Assembly: GCF_037076565.1 (NCBI RefSeq)
Contig: NZ_AP029028.1
Location: 3,906,001 to 3,970,000, forward strand
Length of the DNA: 64,000 bases
Origin: Herbaspirillum sp. DW155
Lineage (GTDB): Bacteria; Pseudomonadota; Gammaproteobacteria; Burkholderiales; Burkholderiaceae_D
Direction: 5' to 3'
Both the position numbers and the translations under genes were made by a program. Position 1 is the stretch's first letter, and each line of letters begins with the position of its first letter. The notes below the pieces were generated by a model that did no database searches, was not told where the DNA came from, and worked only from the letters and a program-made list of their open reading frames with translations. Below are positions 54,901 through 63,159 of this stretch, in pieces.

Positions 54901-55538
54901 GCACCGCTCTCCCGGTCGCCGTATTGCCCGGCTTGCTGCTGTTCCCACAGGTGCCAGAGGTAACGCGGATTGAAAGACACCACGACGGTGAGCAGTACGG
55001 TCAGGCCGCCGAAGGACCACAGCGCCGGTCCGGGGATGACCTCGGCCAGGTTGGACAGCTTGATCAGCGCCACCAGCACACCCAGCATGAACACTTCGAT
55101 CATGCCCCACGGCCGCGCTGCCTGCATCAGGCGCAACAGGAGGACGAATCCGGGCGGACGGCGGTCGCGCGCCCCCGGCAGCAGCAGATAGAGCAATATC
55201 GCCAGCTGGATCAGCGGGAACAGCAAGGTGGTCGCCAGCACCAGCAGCGCCACCTCCGACATGCCGTCACGGGTCAGTGCCACCACGGCACCGATCAGGG
55301 TGGTCTGGCTGGACAGCCCCTGCAGCTCGATGGTGACGATGGGAAAGACATTGGCGATCAGGAACAGGATCAGCGCTCCGATGGTCAGCGGCAGCAGGTG
55401 CTGCAGGCGGCCGCTGGTATCGCGCTCCAGCTCGGCGCCACAGCGCAGGCAGCAGGCGATCTCGCGCTGGCCCAGCGCCATGCGCTGATATACAGCGTCG
55501 CATTCTTCGCAGACGATGAGGTCGGTGCGTTTTTGCAT
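54897..55538 (-). CDS. pqiA: PqiA first-half membrane protein
   Basis: 213 residues with an N-terminal zinc ribbon (CEECDAVY, CCLRCGAEL) and four membrane helices of the PqiA domain (LIANVFPIVTIEL, GMIEVFMLGVLVALIKL). First gene of the operon pqiA-pqiA'-pqiB-pqiC. Together with the next gene it makes up a full PqiA split in two. The split is clean, with an ATGA overlap and separate starts, so it is a gene organisation and not decay. Confidence 0.9.
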   Translation of the reverse strand: MQKRTDLIVCEECDAVYQRMALGQREIACCLRCGAELERDTSGRLQHLLPLTIGALILFLIANVFPIVTIELQGLSSQTTLIGAVVALTRDGMSEVALLVLATTLLFPLIQLAILLYLLLPGARDRRPPGFVLLLRLMQAARPWGMIEVFMLGVLVALIKLSNLAEVIPGPALWSFGGLTVLLTVVVSFNPRYLWHLWEQQQAGQYGDRESGA

Positions 55539-55824
55539 GGATGATGACGGTTCTTGACGATCCTCTCCCGGGATGGCGGAGACGTCGGCATTCTGTGAGT
55601 GTTTCTTCGTGGCGAGCAGCGGTCCGGTCTATTTACGGGGCCGCCGGACAATGCAAAAGGCTACTGCAGCGCTCGGTTTGGAGCATTTTCCCCCAGCGGC
55701 GTTCCGTCCGCACAAGGAATTGGCGCTGCGACAATGGAAATAAATGACCAAAAAGTTAGTAACAAGAGGATTCTAACAACGAATTTATTGGAGCGCGCCC
55801 TTCTTTTACCTGTGTAAAAAAGAT
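55539..55824. other. Divergent intergenic region between pqiA and leuA, distal part
   Basis: About 290 bases at the pqiA end of the 769-base gap. It turns AT-rich towards 55740-55800 and must contain the pqiA promoter on the minus strand. The best but weak candidate is TTGTTA-17-TATTTC in 55745-55785. I see no gene in it. Confidence 0.35.
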
Positions 55825-55859
55825 AGCGCTTGACAAGCGCTCGCCCGATCTTCTACATT
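55825..55859 (+). promoter_or_regulatory. leuA promoter with palindromic operator over the -35 box
   Basis: TTGACA (55830-55835) and TACATT (55854-55859) are 18 bases apart. The -35 box is the centre of the perfect palindrome AGCGCTTGACAAGCGCT (55825-55841, 8-1-8). The expected transcription start falls on or next to the first base of the leader peptide ATG at 55866. Confidence 0.6.
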
Positions 55860-55865
55860 GCACGG

Positions 55866-55958
55866 ATGACTTCCGCAGCAACCTTCTCCTACCGCCACAA
55901 CAGCGCCAGCGCCCTGCTAGCGTTGCTACCGGTGTCGCTACTACTAGCCTCGCGCTAA
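55866..55958 (+). CDS. leuL: leuA leader peptide (30 aa, leucine-rich)
   Basis: The small frame begins MTSAATFSYRHNSASA and continues LLALLPVSLLLASR before TAA. Seven of its last 14 residues are leucine. Five of the seven are the codon CTA, which is rare in this GC-rich sequence where CTG dominates; three CTA stand in a row at 55938-55946. This is the signature of a leucine attenuator peptide: scarcity of charged tRNA-Leu would stall ribosomes here. It ends 349 bases before leuA. There is no visible Shine-Dalgarno, and the promoter predicts a leaderless transcript. It was found by eye in the gap. Confidence 0.75.
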   Translation: MTSAATFSYRHNSASALLALLPVSLLLASR

Positions 55959-56190
55959 AATCCGTATTTCCTGCCGTTTCCGCTGATTGCACGCGATCCG
56001 GCAAACCCACCAAATCCAGCAGCACTCGTATTACAACCAGGCAGTGACGCGCTCTTCGTGATGAAAGCCGGCGTCGCCGCCCAAAGGCGAAGCGATATGC
56101 ATTCGAACACCAGCACCATCCGCCAGCAGCGCCCCCAGCCCCGTCAGGCAGGTTGCGCTTTGCAGGAGATGCCGCCTCTGGCTCTATGAA

Positions 56191-56229
56191 GGGTTGCCTG
56201 GCCACGCGCCCGTGGCAGCCAGGCAACCC
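56191..56229 (+). promoter_or_regulatory. Long hairpin in the leuA leader
   Basis: GGGTTGCCTGGC (56191-56202) and GCCAGGCAACCC (56218-56229) are perfect 12-base complements, and CACG/CGTG pair inside. No U tract follows, so it is not a standard intrinsic terminator. It lies 79 bases before the leuA ATG and may take part in attenuation, in Rho-dependent control or in RNA stability. Confidence 0.6.
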
Positions 56230-56307
56230 GATCCGCCACATCTGACGTACTGAAACGCATTCAAGCACTGAAGCATTCCACGCCATCCGGAAACCAAGAG
56301 GTCCATC

Positions 56308-58011
56308 ATGATGTTAAGCAACCCCGCCGCCAAATACCGCCCCTTCCCTGCCATCGACCTGCCCGACCGCACCTGGCCCGGCAAGGTCATCGACACGCCG
56401 CCGATCTGGATGAGCACCGACCTGCGCGATGGCAATCAGGCCCTGATCGAGCCGATGAACGCCGAGCGCAAGCTGCGCTTTTTCGAACTGCTGTTGAAGA
56501 CCGGCCTGAAGGAAATCGAAGTCGGCTTCCCCTCCGCCTCGCAGACCGATTTCGATTTCGTGCGCAAGCTCATCGTCGAAAACCGCATTCCCGATGACGT
56601 CACCATCATCGTGCTGACCCAGTCGCGCGAAGAACTGATCCGCCGCACCGTCGAATCGCTGGAAGGCGCCAAGAAGGCCATCGTCCACCTGTACAACTCG
56701 GTGGCCCCGGCCTTCCGCAAGATCGTCTTCAACATGTCGCGCGATGAGATCAAGAACATCGCCGTCACCGGCACCCGCCTGGTCAAGGAACTGACCGATG
56801 CGCGCCCGGGCACCGAATGGCGCTTCGAATATTCGCCGGAATCCTTCAGCACCACCGAACTGGATTTCTCCAAGGAAATCTGCGATGCCGTCTGCGAAAC
56901 CTGGGGCGCCACCCCGCAACGCAAGATCATCCTGAACCTGCCCTCCACCGTGGAGTGCGCCACCCCCAACGTCTACGCCGACCAGATCGAATGGATGTGC
57001 CGCAACCTGAAGCACCGCGACAGCGCCATCATCTCGGTCCACCCGCACAATGACCGCGGCACCGCCGTCGCCTCCGCCGAGCTGGCCGTCATGGCCGGCG
57101 CCGATCGCGTCGAGGGCTGCCTGTTCGGCAACGGCGAGCGCACCGGCAATGTCGACCTGGTGACCCTGGCATTGAACCTGTACACCCAGGGCGTGAACCC
57201 GGGCCTGGACTTCTCCGACATCGACGTGGTGCGCCAGGTGGTGGAAGAATGCAACCAGATCCCGGTGCACCCGCGCCATCCGTACGTCGGCGATCTGGTC
57301 TTCACGGCCTTCTCCGGCTCGCACCAGGATGCGATCAAGAAGGGCTTCGCCAAGCAGCAGCCCGACGCCATCTGGGAAGTGCCCTACCTGCCGATCGACC
57401 CGGCCGACCTGGGCCGCAGCTACGATGCCGTCATCCGCGTCAACAGCCAGTCCGGCAAGGGCGGCATGGCCTACCTGCTGGAACAGGAATACGGCCTGGC
57501 CCTGCCGCGCCGCCTGCAGATCGAATTCTCGCGCGCCATCCAGCGCGAAGCCGATGCCACCGGCAAGGAAATCGCCGCAGCCGACATCTACGCCATCTTC
57601 CAGCGTGAATACCTGCAACGCGAAGAGCCCTACGTCTATCGTGCCCACCGCATGTCCGAAGACAGCTCCAAGGCCGAGTCCATCAACATCGAAGTCGACA
57701 TCGTGCGCAATGGCCAGCCGGTCACCGTGCGCGGCAGCGGCAACGGTCCCATCGATGCCTTCGTGCATGCGCTGGGCCTGGACATCAAACTGATGGACTT
57801 CCACGAACACGCCATCGGCGCCGGTGCCGACGCCAAGGCCGCCAGCTACATCGAGCTGCGCCTGAACGAAGCACCGACCGGTTTCGGCGTGGGCATCGAT
57901 GCCAACATCGTGACCGCATCCTTCAAGGCCGTGCTGTCTGCCGTGAACCGCCAGATCGCCATCAGCGAGAGCGCCAACCAGGCCGGCTCTGCGCAAGCCA
58001 AGGCTGCCTGA
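56308..58011 (+). CDS. leuA: 2-isopropylmalate synthase (yeast-type, long form)
   Basis: 567 residues, the first enzyme of leucine synthesis. The TIM barrel (about 30-310) has [11 protein letters not shown] with the metal-binding Asp, and [14 protein letters not shown]. The C-terminal LeuA dimer domain (about 430-555) binds leucine for feedback inhibition. The N-terminus [20 protein letters not shown] is typical of the type 2 LeuA. ATG 56308 is preceded by AAGAGG. A leucine-rich leader peptide and hairpin lie upstream. Single gene. Confidence 0.95.
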   Translation: MMLSNPAAKYRPFPAIDLPDRTWPGKVIDTPPIWMSTDLRDGNQALIEPMNAERKLRFFELLLKTGLKEIEVGFPSASQTDFDFVRKLIVENRIPDDVTIIVLTQSREELIRRTVESLEGAKKAIVHLYNSVAPAFRKIVFNMSRDEIKNIAVTGTRLVKELTDARPGTEWRFEYSPESFSTTELDFSKEICDAVCETWGATPQRKIILNLPSTVECATPNVYADQIEWMCRNLKHRDSAIISVHPHNDRGTAVASAELAVMAGADRVEGCLFGNGERTGNVDLVTLALNLYTQGVNPGLDFSDIDVVRQVVEECNQIPVHPRHPYVGDLVFTAFSGSHQDAIKKGFAKQQPDAIWEVPYLPIDPADLGRSYDAVIRVNSQSGKGGMAYLLEQEYGLALPRRLQIEFSRAIQREADATGKEIAAADIYAIFQREYLQREEPYVYRAHRMSEDSSKAESINIEVDIVRNGQPVTVRGSGNGPIDAFVHALGLDIKLMDFHEHAIGAGADAKAASYIELRLNEAPTGFGVGIDANIVTASFKAVLSAVNRQIAISESANQAGSAQAKAA

Positions 58012-58080
58012 CAACGGAACCGCGCCGGCGATCCCGGCGTGCTTCCCTGAACACGACGCCGGCCTACAGGCGGGCGTCGT

Positions 58081-58428
58081 CACATCCGCCCTCGCCATGA
58101 GCGGGGCACTCTGCTGGCCGCTCTGGCCAGACTGTGGCTGGCATTGCTGGCCGGTATCCACGCCTTGACTGCCGGCGCAATGGGTACGCTGGTCCTGGGC
58201 GTCATGACCCGCGTATCGCTGGGCCATACCAGCCCTGCCTTGCAGGCCGATCGCCACACCACGGCCATCTACATCGCGATCAGCGCGGCGGCCGTCTGTC
58301 GCATCGCCGCCACGTTGATCAGCAGCAATGCCTGGTGGCTGTGGCTGTCGGCCTTGTGCTGGAGTCTGGCCTTCCTGTTCTTCGTGTGGCGTTACGCGCC
58401 GCTGCTGGTGCGGCCGCGCCTGCGCTGA
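58081..58428 (+). pseudogene. nnrS remnant (C-terminal part only)
   Basis: From about 58100 the frame reads LLAALARLWLALLAGIHALT, then GVMTRVSLGHTS and WRYAPLLVRPRLR. This matches the C-terminal 100 residues of NnrS, a heme-copper membrane protein of nitric oxide stress. NnrS is normally about 390 residues; the N-terminal three quarters, including most metal-binding histidines, are missing. No ATG or ribosome site is present in this frame. Most likely a deletion relic next to leuA. Confidence 0.6.
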
Positions 58429-58679
58429 CGAAACCCTCCTGAACTGCCTCGCCGCCGCCCCCCGGGTGCGGTAGAGGCAGGCGCGCAGGTGCAGACCCCG
58501 CAAGCTCTTCCGTAGCCATTGTCGCGTTTCCTCCCGCCACAATTTACTTGCAGGGAATGCTCGCGTTCCACGTAACTGGCTTATGATTGTTTTTCTGGTC
58601 GTCACACCAGTTCAAGCCCACGCTCGACTACGGCCGCTCAGACAAGCAAGCCGCATCCATATTTTTCGGGGGGAAAATC

Positions 58680-60407
58680 ATGCGCTTCAACAATCTCAAC
58701 ATTTCCGTACGACTCGCCATCGCATTCTCGGTGCTGATCGCCGTGATCGCTGCCATCGTCAGCCTGGGCCTGGCTCGCCTGGCCGACATCAACAAATCGC
58801 TGGAACTGGTGGTCAATGACCGCTACAAGAAGATCGCCATCATCAATACGGTCTCCGGCAAGGTGGATGACATTGCCATTGCCCTGCGCAACCAGTTGCT
58901 CATGACCGATCCGGCACAGATTGCCAATGAGCAAAAGACCATTGAAAAACTGTCAGCGGAAAACACCAAGCTCTACGAAGAGCTGGGCAGCCTGATCGTC
59001 AACTCCGAGGCGCGCGCCAAGTTCGACAATGTGACCGAGACCCGCAAGAGCTACTCCGCCCTGCGCAAGGAAATCGACAAGCTGGCCACCTCCGGCCAGA
59101 AGGACGCGGCCATCAAGCTGATGCTGGAAAAGATGGTGCCGCTGCAAAAGATCTACTTCGCCCAGCTCGACGAACTCTCCGACACCCAACAAAAACTGAT
59201 GGACAAGTCGGTCTCCGATGCCGAAGCCACCTACGACACCACGCGCACCATCATGCTGGTCTCGGGCGTGCTCGCGGCGCTGTTTGCGGCCTTCATCGCC
59301 TGGACCATCGCACGCAGCATCACCCGACCGCTCAGCCGTGCCGTCGAAGTTGCCGAAACGGTGGCGGCCGGCGACCTCACTGCCGTCATCCAAGTGCAAT
59401 CCACCGATGAAACCGGCCGTCTGCTGCAGGCGCTGGCGGCGATGAACCAGAAGCTCAAGGCCATCGTGCTGGAAGTGCGGCGTGGTACCGACTCCATGGT
59501 CACTGCCTCGACCCAGATCGCCACCGGCAACCTGGACCTGTCCTCACGCACCGAGGAGCAGGCCAGTGCGCTCGAAGAAACCGCTTCCTCGCTGGAACAG
59601 CTGACCTCCAGCGTCAAGCAGAACGCCGACCACACCCGCAAGTCCAGCGAACTGGCCGGCAATGCCACCAACGTGGCCAACCAGGGCGGCCAGGCGGTCA
59701 AGCAGGTGGTGCAGACCATGGGGGCGATCAATGACTCCTCGCGCAAGATCGTGGACATCATCTCGGTCATCGACGGCATCGCCTTCCAGACCAACATCCT
59801 GGCCTTGAATGCCGCAGTGGAAGCGGCGCGTGCGGGCGAGCAGGGACGCGGCTTCGCAGTGGTGGCCTCCGAAGTGCGCGGCCTGGCCCAGCGCTCGGCC
59901 ACCGCGGCCAAGGAGATCAAGGAACTCATCAACGATTCGGTGGAACAGGTCACGGCGGGTACCGAGCTGGTCGCACAGGCGGGCAGCACCATGGACGAGG
60001 TGGTCAACAGCATCGAACAGGTCAGCCACATCGTCGGTGAAATCTCGTCGGCCACGCGCGAGCAGAGCGATGGCATCGAGCAGGTCAATCAGGCCATCAT
60101 GCAGATGGACAACACCACCCAGCAGAATGCCGCCCTGGTTGAAGAAGCTGCAGCGGCCGCGCAGGCCTTGCAGGATCAGGCCCAGCGTCTGCTGGAACTG
60201 GTGAGCGTATTCCGTCTGGATGAGTCGGGTGCGCAAATCACGCCGGTCTTGCGCACCGTACAGGCAGCGCCCCCGCCGGCCACCTTGGCCGCCAAGCCTG
60301 CCGCCGCCAAGCCAGCGGCCGTGCGGGTGGCGACGGCGGTGCCCGCACCGCGCGCCCTGCCGGCAGCCAGCAAGGAAGGCAAACCAGAAGAGTGGGAGAC
60401 CTTCTGA
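58680..60407 (+). CDS. Methyl-accepting chemotaxis protein with 4HB sensor and CheR-docking tail
   Basis: 575 residues from ATG 58680 ([16 protein letters not shown]), preceded by GGGGGGAAA; longer readings upstream lack a family match. TM1 is about 10-32, a periplasmic four-helix-bundle sensor 35-190, TM2 about 191-213, HAMP 214-266, and the signalling hairpin 290-540 has the tip [26 protein letters not shown] (shown in part: [17 protein letters not shown]). The chain ends EEWETF, close to the NWETF pentapeptide that tethers CheR in Tar and Tsr. A TCAAGCCC-13-GCCGCTCA element at 58612-58640 faintly resembles a FliA promoter. Confidence 0.93.
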   Translation: MRFNNLNISVRLAIAFSVLIAVIAAIVSLGLARLADINKSLELVVNDRYKKIAIINTVSGKVDDIAIALRNQLLMTDPAQIANEQKTIEKLSAENTKLYEELGSLIVNSEARAKFDNVTETRKSYSALRKEIDKLATSGQKDAAIKLMLEKMVPLQKIYFAQLDELSDTQQKLMDKSVSDAEATYDTTRTIMLVSGVLAALFAAFIAWTIARSITRPLSRAVEVAETVAAGDLTAVIQVQSTDETGRLLQALAAMNQKLKAIVLEVRRGTDSMVTASTQIATGNLDLSSRTEEQASALEETASSLEQLTSSVKQNADHTRKSSELAGNATNVANQGGQAVKQVVQTMGAINDSSRKIVDIISVIDGIAFQTNILALNAAVEAARAGEQGRGFAVVASEVRGLAQRSATAAKEIKELINDSVEQVTAGTELVAQAGSTMDEVVNSIEQVSHIVGEISSATREQSDGIEQVNQAIMQMDNTTQQNAALVEEAAAAAQALQDQAQRLLELVSVFRLDESGAQITPVLRTVQAAPPPATLAAKPAAAKPAAVRVATAVPAPRALPAASKEGKPEEWETF

Positions 60408-60461
60408 GCGGCAGTCGCGCAGCCTGCCGCCCCCGGCAGCTCCGGGCGGGGTAACGAAAAC

Positions 60462-61808
60462 TCAGCCCTGGCGGGCCAGGCGGATGCCGCTGACCTGCCA
60501 GCGCGCAGTGGCCGGGAAGAAGTTGCGATAGGTCAACCGTGCGTGGTTCAGCGGCGTGGCCGACGATGATCCGCGCAACACATACTGGTTGACCATGAAT
60601 TTGCCATTGTATTCACCTACCGCACCGGGTGCGGCAGCGAAGCCGGGGTAAGGCGCATAGCTGCTGCTGGTCCACTGCCAGGCCACGCCAAAAAATTCAC
60701 GTCCGCCTCCTTGCAGGCGTGCGGCGGCATGTTCCCACTCGGCCTCGGTCAACAGGCGCGCGCCGGCCCAGCGGGCATAGGCATCGGCCTCGTAATACGA
60801 AAGATGCACCGCCGCGCGGTGCGGCTGCAGCGGCTGTACGCCGTACTCCGTGAATTCACACCACTGGCCATCGGCGCGCCGCCAGTACAGGGGATGTGCC
60901 AGCCCTTGCTGCTTGTTCCATTCCCAGCCTTCCGAGAGCCATAAACTGGCATCGTCGTAACCACCGGCCTCGACGAAGGCCAGGTATTCCGCATTGTTCA
61001 CCAGGCGCGATGCGCACTGGTAGGCTTCAACGAACTGGCGATGGCGCGGCGTCTCGTTGTCGAAGCAGAAGCCGCTGCCGGCATGGCCGATCTCCACCAC
61101 ACCGGCGGCGATGTGATGCCACTGCAAGGCCAGCTCGGCCGGTCCCTCCAGCCGCAGGTGCAAGGGCAAAGGCTGGTAGGCCGGTTGCAGCGGGTTCAGC
61201 GAGAGCAGAATCTTGATGTCGGTCAGCATCAGCTCCTGGTGCTGCTGCTCATGCTGCATACCCAGTTCCAGCAAGTTCAGGAATCCGGCCAGTTGAGGAT
61301 GTGCACTGCCAGCCTGCCCGGCCGGTGCATCGGACTCCGATTCCAGCGCATCAATCAGCAGCAGCATGCGCCCATCGACCTGCTCGCGATAGGCCAGTAC
61401 CTCTTCCAGGGAGGGACGCGTGAGCAAGCCGCGCTGCGCACGCGGAAACTTCTCTCCCACGCCTTCGTAATAGGAATTGAAGAGCACGCGGAACTGCGGA
61501 TGGAACGGCGCGAAGCCGCTCTCGAAACGCTCCAGCAAAAAGGTCTCGAAGAACCACGTGGTATGCGCCAGATGCCACTTGATGGGACTCGCATCAGGCA
61601 TGGCCTGCACGCAGCAATCCTCGGCCGAGAGGGGTTCGGCGATCAGTAGTGATTGACGGCGCAGGCGCCGGTAGCGGTCGCCCAGGCGCTCGCGCGGACG
61701 TTGGTGGATCTGCTGGACGGCAGCATCGATGACGGCATCGATGGTGGCCGCCGTCGCGGCCGGGTCCTGCTGTGCCGCAGGGTCTTGGGTGATGACGACG
61801 GGAGGCAT
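60462..61808 (-). CDS. egtB: Ergothioneine biosynthesis sulfoxide synthase EgtB
   Basis: 448 residues from ATG 61808 (MPPVVITQD), with AGGAGA five bases upstream; the frame extends seven codons further. The non-haem iron enzyme joins hercynine to a thiol (gamma-glutamylcysteine or cysteine). The DinB-like domain has the iron-binding His in WHLAHTTWFFETF and HEQQHQELM. The C-terminal formylglycine-enzyme-like domain (about 230-448) has GGYDDASLWLSEGWEW and ARLLTEAEWEHAA. It is 65 bases downstream of egtD on the same strand. No egtA or egtC is present, so cysteine may be used directly. Confidence 0.93.
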   Translation of the reverse strand: MPPVVITQDPAAQQDPAATAATIDAVIDAAVQQIHQRPRERLGDRYRRLRRQSLLIAEPLSAEDCCVQAMPDASPIKWHLAHTTWFFETFLLERFESGFAPFHPQFRVLFNSYYEGVGEKFPRAQRGLLTRPSLEEVLAYREQVDGRMLLLIDALESESDAPAGQAGSAHPQLAGFLNLLELGMQHEQQHQELMLTDIKILLSLNPLQPAYQPLPLHLRLEGPAELALQWHHIAAGVVEIGHAGSGFCFDNETPRHRQFVEAYQCASRLVNNAEYLAFVEAGGYDDASLWLSEGWEWNKQQGLAHPLYWRRADGQWCEFTEYGVQPLQPHRAAVHLSYYEADAYARWAGARLLTEAEWEHAAARLQGGGREFFGVAWQWTSSSYAPYPGFAAAPGAVGEYNGKFMVNQYVLRGSSSATPLNHARLTYRNFFPATARWQVSGIRLARQG

Positions 61809-61873
61809 CCGGTCTCCTGCAAGAATCAATGGATCATGAAATCAGCATCGGCCAGCGCATGCAGGAAGCAGCA

Positions 61874-62848
61874 CTAGCGCGCCTGTGCATGGCAGACCGC
61901 GAACCAGCGTCGCTCGTCGAACCACATGCGGCAGCGCCCGAAACCGGCCTGCTCCAACAAGCCCAGGATGTCCTGCTCGCTGAACTTGTGGCTGTATTCG
62001 GTATGGATGCGCTCGCCCTGATGGAAGGTACGGCGAGCGCCCGGCCAGCGCACGATCAGGTCGCGGCGCGCTTCCAGATGCATCTCGATGCGCTGCTGGC
62101 GGGCGTTGTAGAAGGCCACGTGGCGCCAGTCGCGGGCGTTGAAGTCTGCGCCGGTCAGGGCGTTGACGTGGTTGAGCACGTTCAGGTTGAAGGCTGCCGT
62201 CACCCCGATGGCATCGTCGTAGGCCGCCTCCAGCACGCGCGCATCCTTGACCAGATCGAGGCCGATCAGGATGGCGCCGTCACCGCCCTGCGGCGGCAGG
62301 GCCGCCCGCAGGCGGCGCAGGAAAGCCAGCGCCTGCCCCGGATCGAAGTTGCCCAACGACGAGCCCGGATAGAAGAACAGGCGGCCCTGCGCATCCACGC
62401 TCTCAGGCAGTTCCAGTGTGGCCGAAAAATCCATCGCCAGCGGCAGCATCGGCAACTGCGGGAAGCGCTTCTGCAAGCCCGCCACCGACTGGTGCAGGAA
62501 ATCGGTGGAGATATCCACCGGCACATACTGGCGCGGCTGCAAGGCCTCGAACAGCGCGGCCGCCTTGGCACAGTTGCCCGCGCCCAGGTCGATCAGCGTA
62601 CAGCCCTGGCCGACGGCGGCGGCGATGGCCTGCTGATGTGCTGCAAAGATGGCGGCTTCGGTGCGGGTGGGGTAGTACTCGGGCAAGGCGCAGATGGCCT
62701 CGAAGAGCTTGCTGCCCAGCGGATCATAGAAATACTTGGGGGGAATGACGGCCTCGGCAGCGGCCAGTCCGGCCAGCAGCTCGGCATGGGCCGGATGGTC
62801 TTCTTGCGAACTCTCCCATGGGGAGGGGATCAGTGCGGGTTGGGCCAA
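61874..62848 (-). CDS. egtD: L-histidine N-alpha-methyltransferase EgtD
   Basis: 324 residues, the normal EgtD length. It methylates histidine three times to hercynine using SAM. Motifs are PKYFYDPLGSKLFEAI, YPTRTEAAI, the SAM loop LIDLGAGNCAKAA, VPVDIS and GSSLGNF. Start is TTG 62848, chosen because AAGGAGAG lies four bases upstream; no closer ATG exists. First gene of the two-gene egtDB operon. Confidence 0.93.
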   Translation of the reverse strand: MAQPALIPSPWESSQEDHPAHAELLAGLAAAEAVIPPKYFYDPLGSKLFEAICALPEYYPTRTEAAIFAAHQQAIAAAVGQGCTLIDLGAGNCAKAAALFEALQPRQYVPVDISTDFLHQSVAGLQKRFPQLPMLPLAMDFSATLELPESVDAQGRLFFYPGSSLGNFDPGQALAFLRRLRAALPPQGGDGAILIGLDLVKDARVLEAAYDDAIGVTAAFNLNVLNHVNALTGADFNARDWRHVAFYNARQQRIEMHLEARRDLIVRWPGARRTFHQGERIHTEYSHKFSEQDILGLLEQAGFGRCRMWFDERRWFAVCHAQAR

Positions 62849-63159
62849 GCGACTCTCCTTGCCAGTAACGGGGTTGGGATGATGCTGATGCCTGCTGCGC
62901 TGCTCCGGTCACGTCGACGGTGCGTGAATCCGCATACTCTAGCAGCGTGAAGCAGGCAAGCAATGGCTGACGAACAACATCGCCTCACCGCGCAAGCTGC
63001 GCGATGTTTGCGCGGACTGTCTATACTGATGCCTCTTCCGACTAAGGCAGCCCCCGGTGGTTCAACGCGGCAACAAGATTTTCCCGGCGCCATCCGGCGC
63101 CTCTGGCCGTGCGGCAACATGCACGGCCGGGTTCGCCCGGCCGCCTCAACAGTTCATCC
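62849..63159. other. Divergent intergenic region between egtD and the ABC exporter
   Basis: These 311 bases hold the egtD ribosome site at the left end. TATACT at 63022-63027 is a possible -10 box for the exporter gene, without a good -35. I find no gene or repeat. Confidence 0.35.

Noticed and set aside
58053-58080. ACGACGCC/GGCGTCGT hairpin after leuA as an intrinsic terminator
   Set aside because: No T run follows and the loop is large; kept only as a possible structure.
56314-58605. A 763-codon open frame on the minus strand opposite leuA
   Set aside because: Antisense shadow of a conserved gene; no membrane or catalytic motifs and no ribosome site.
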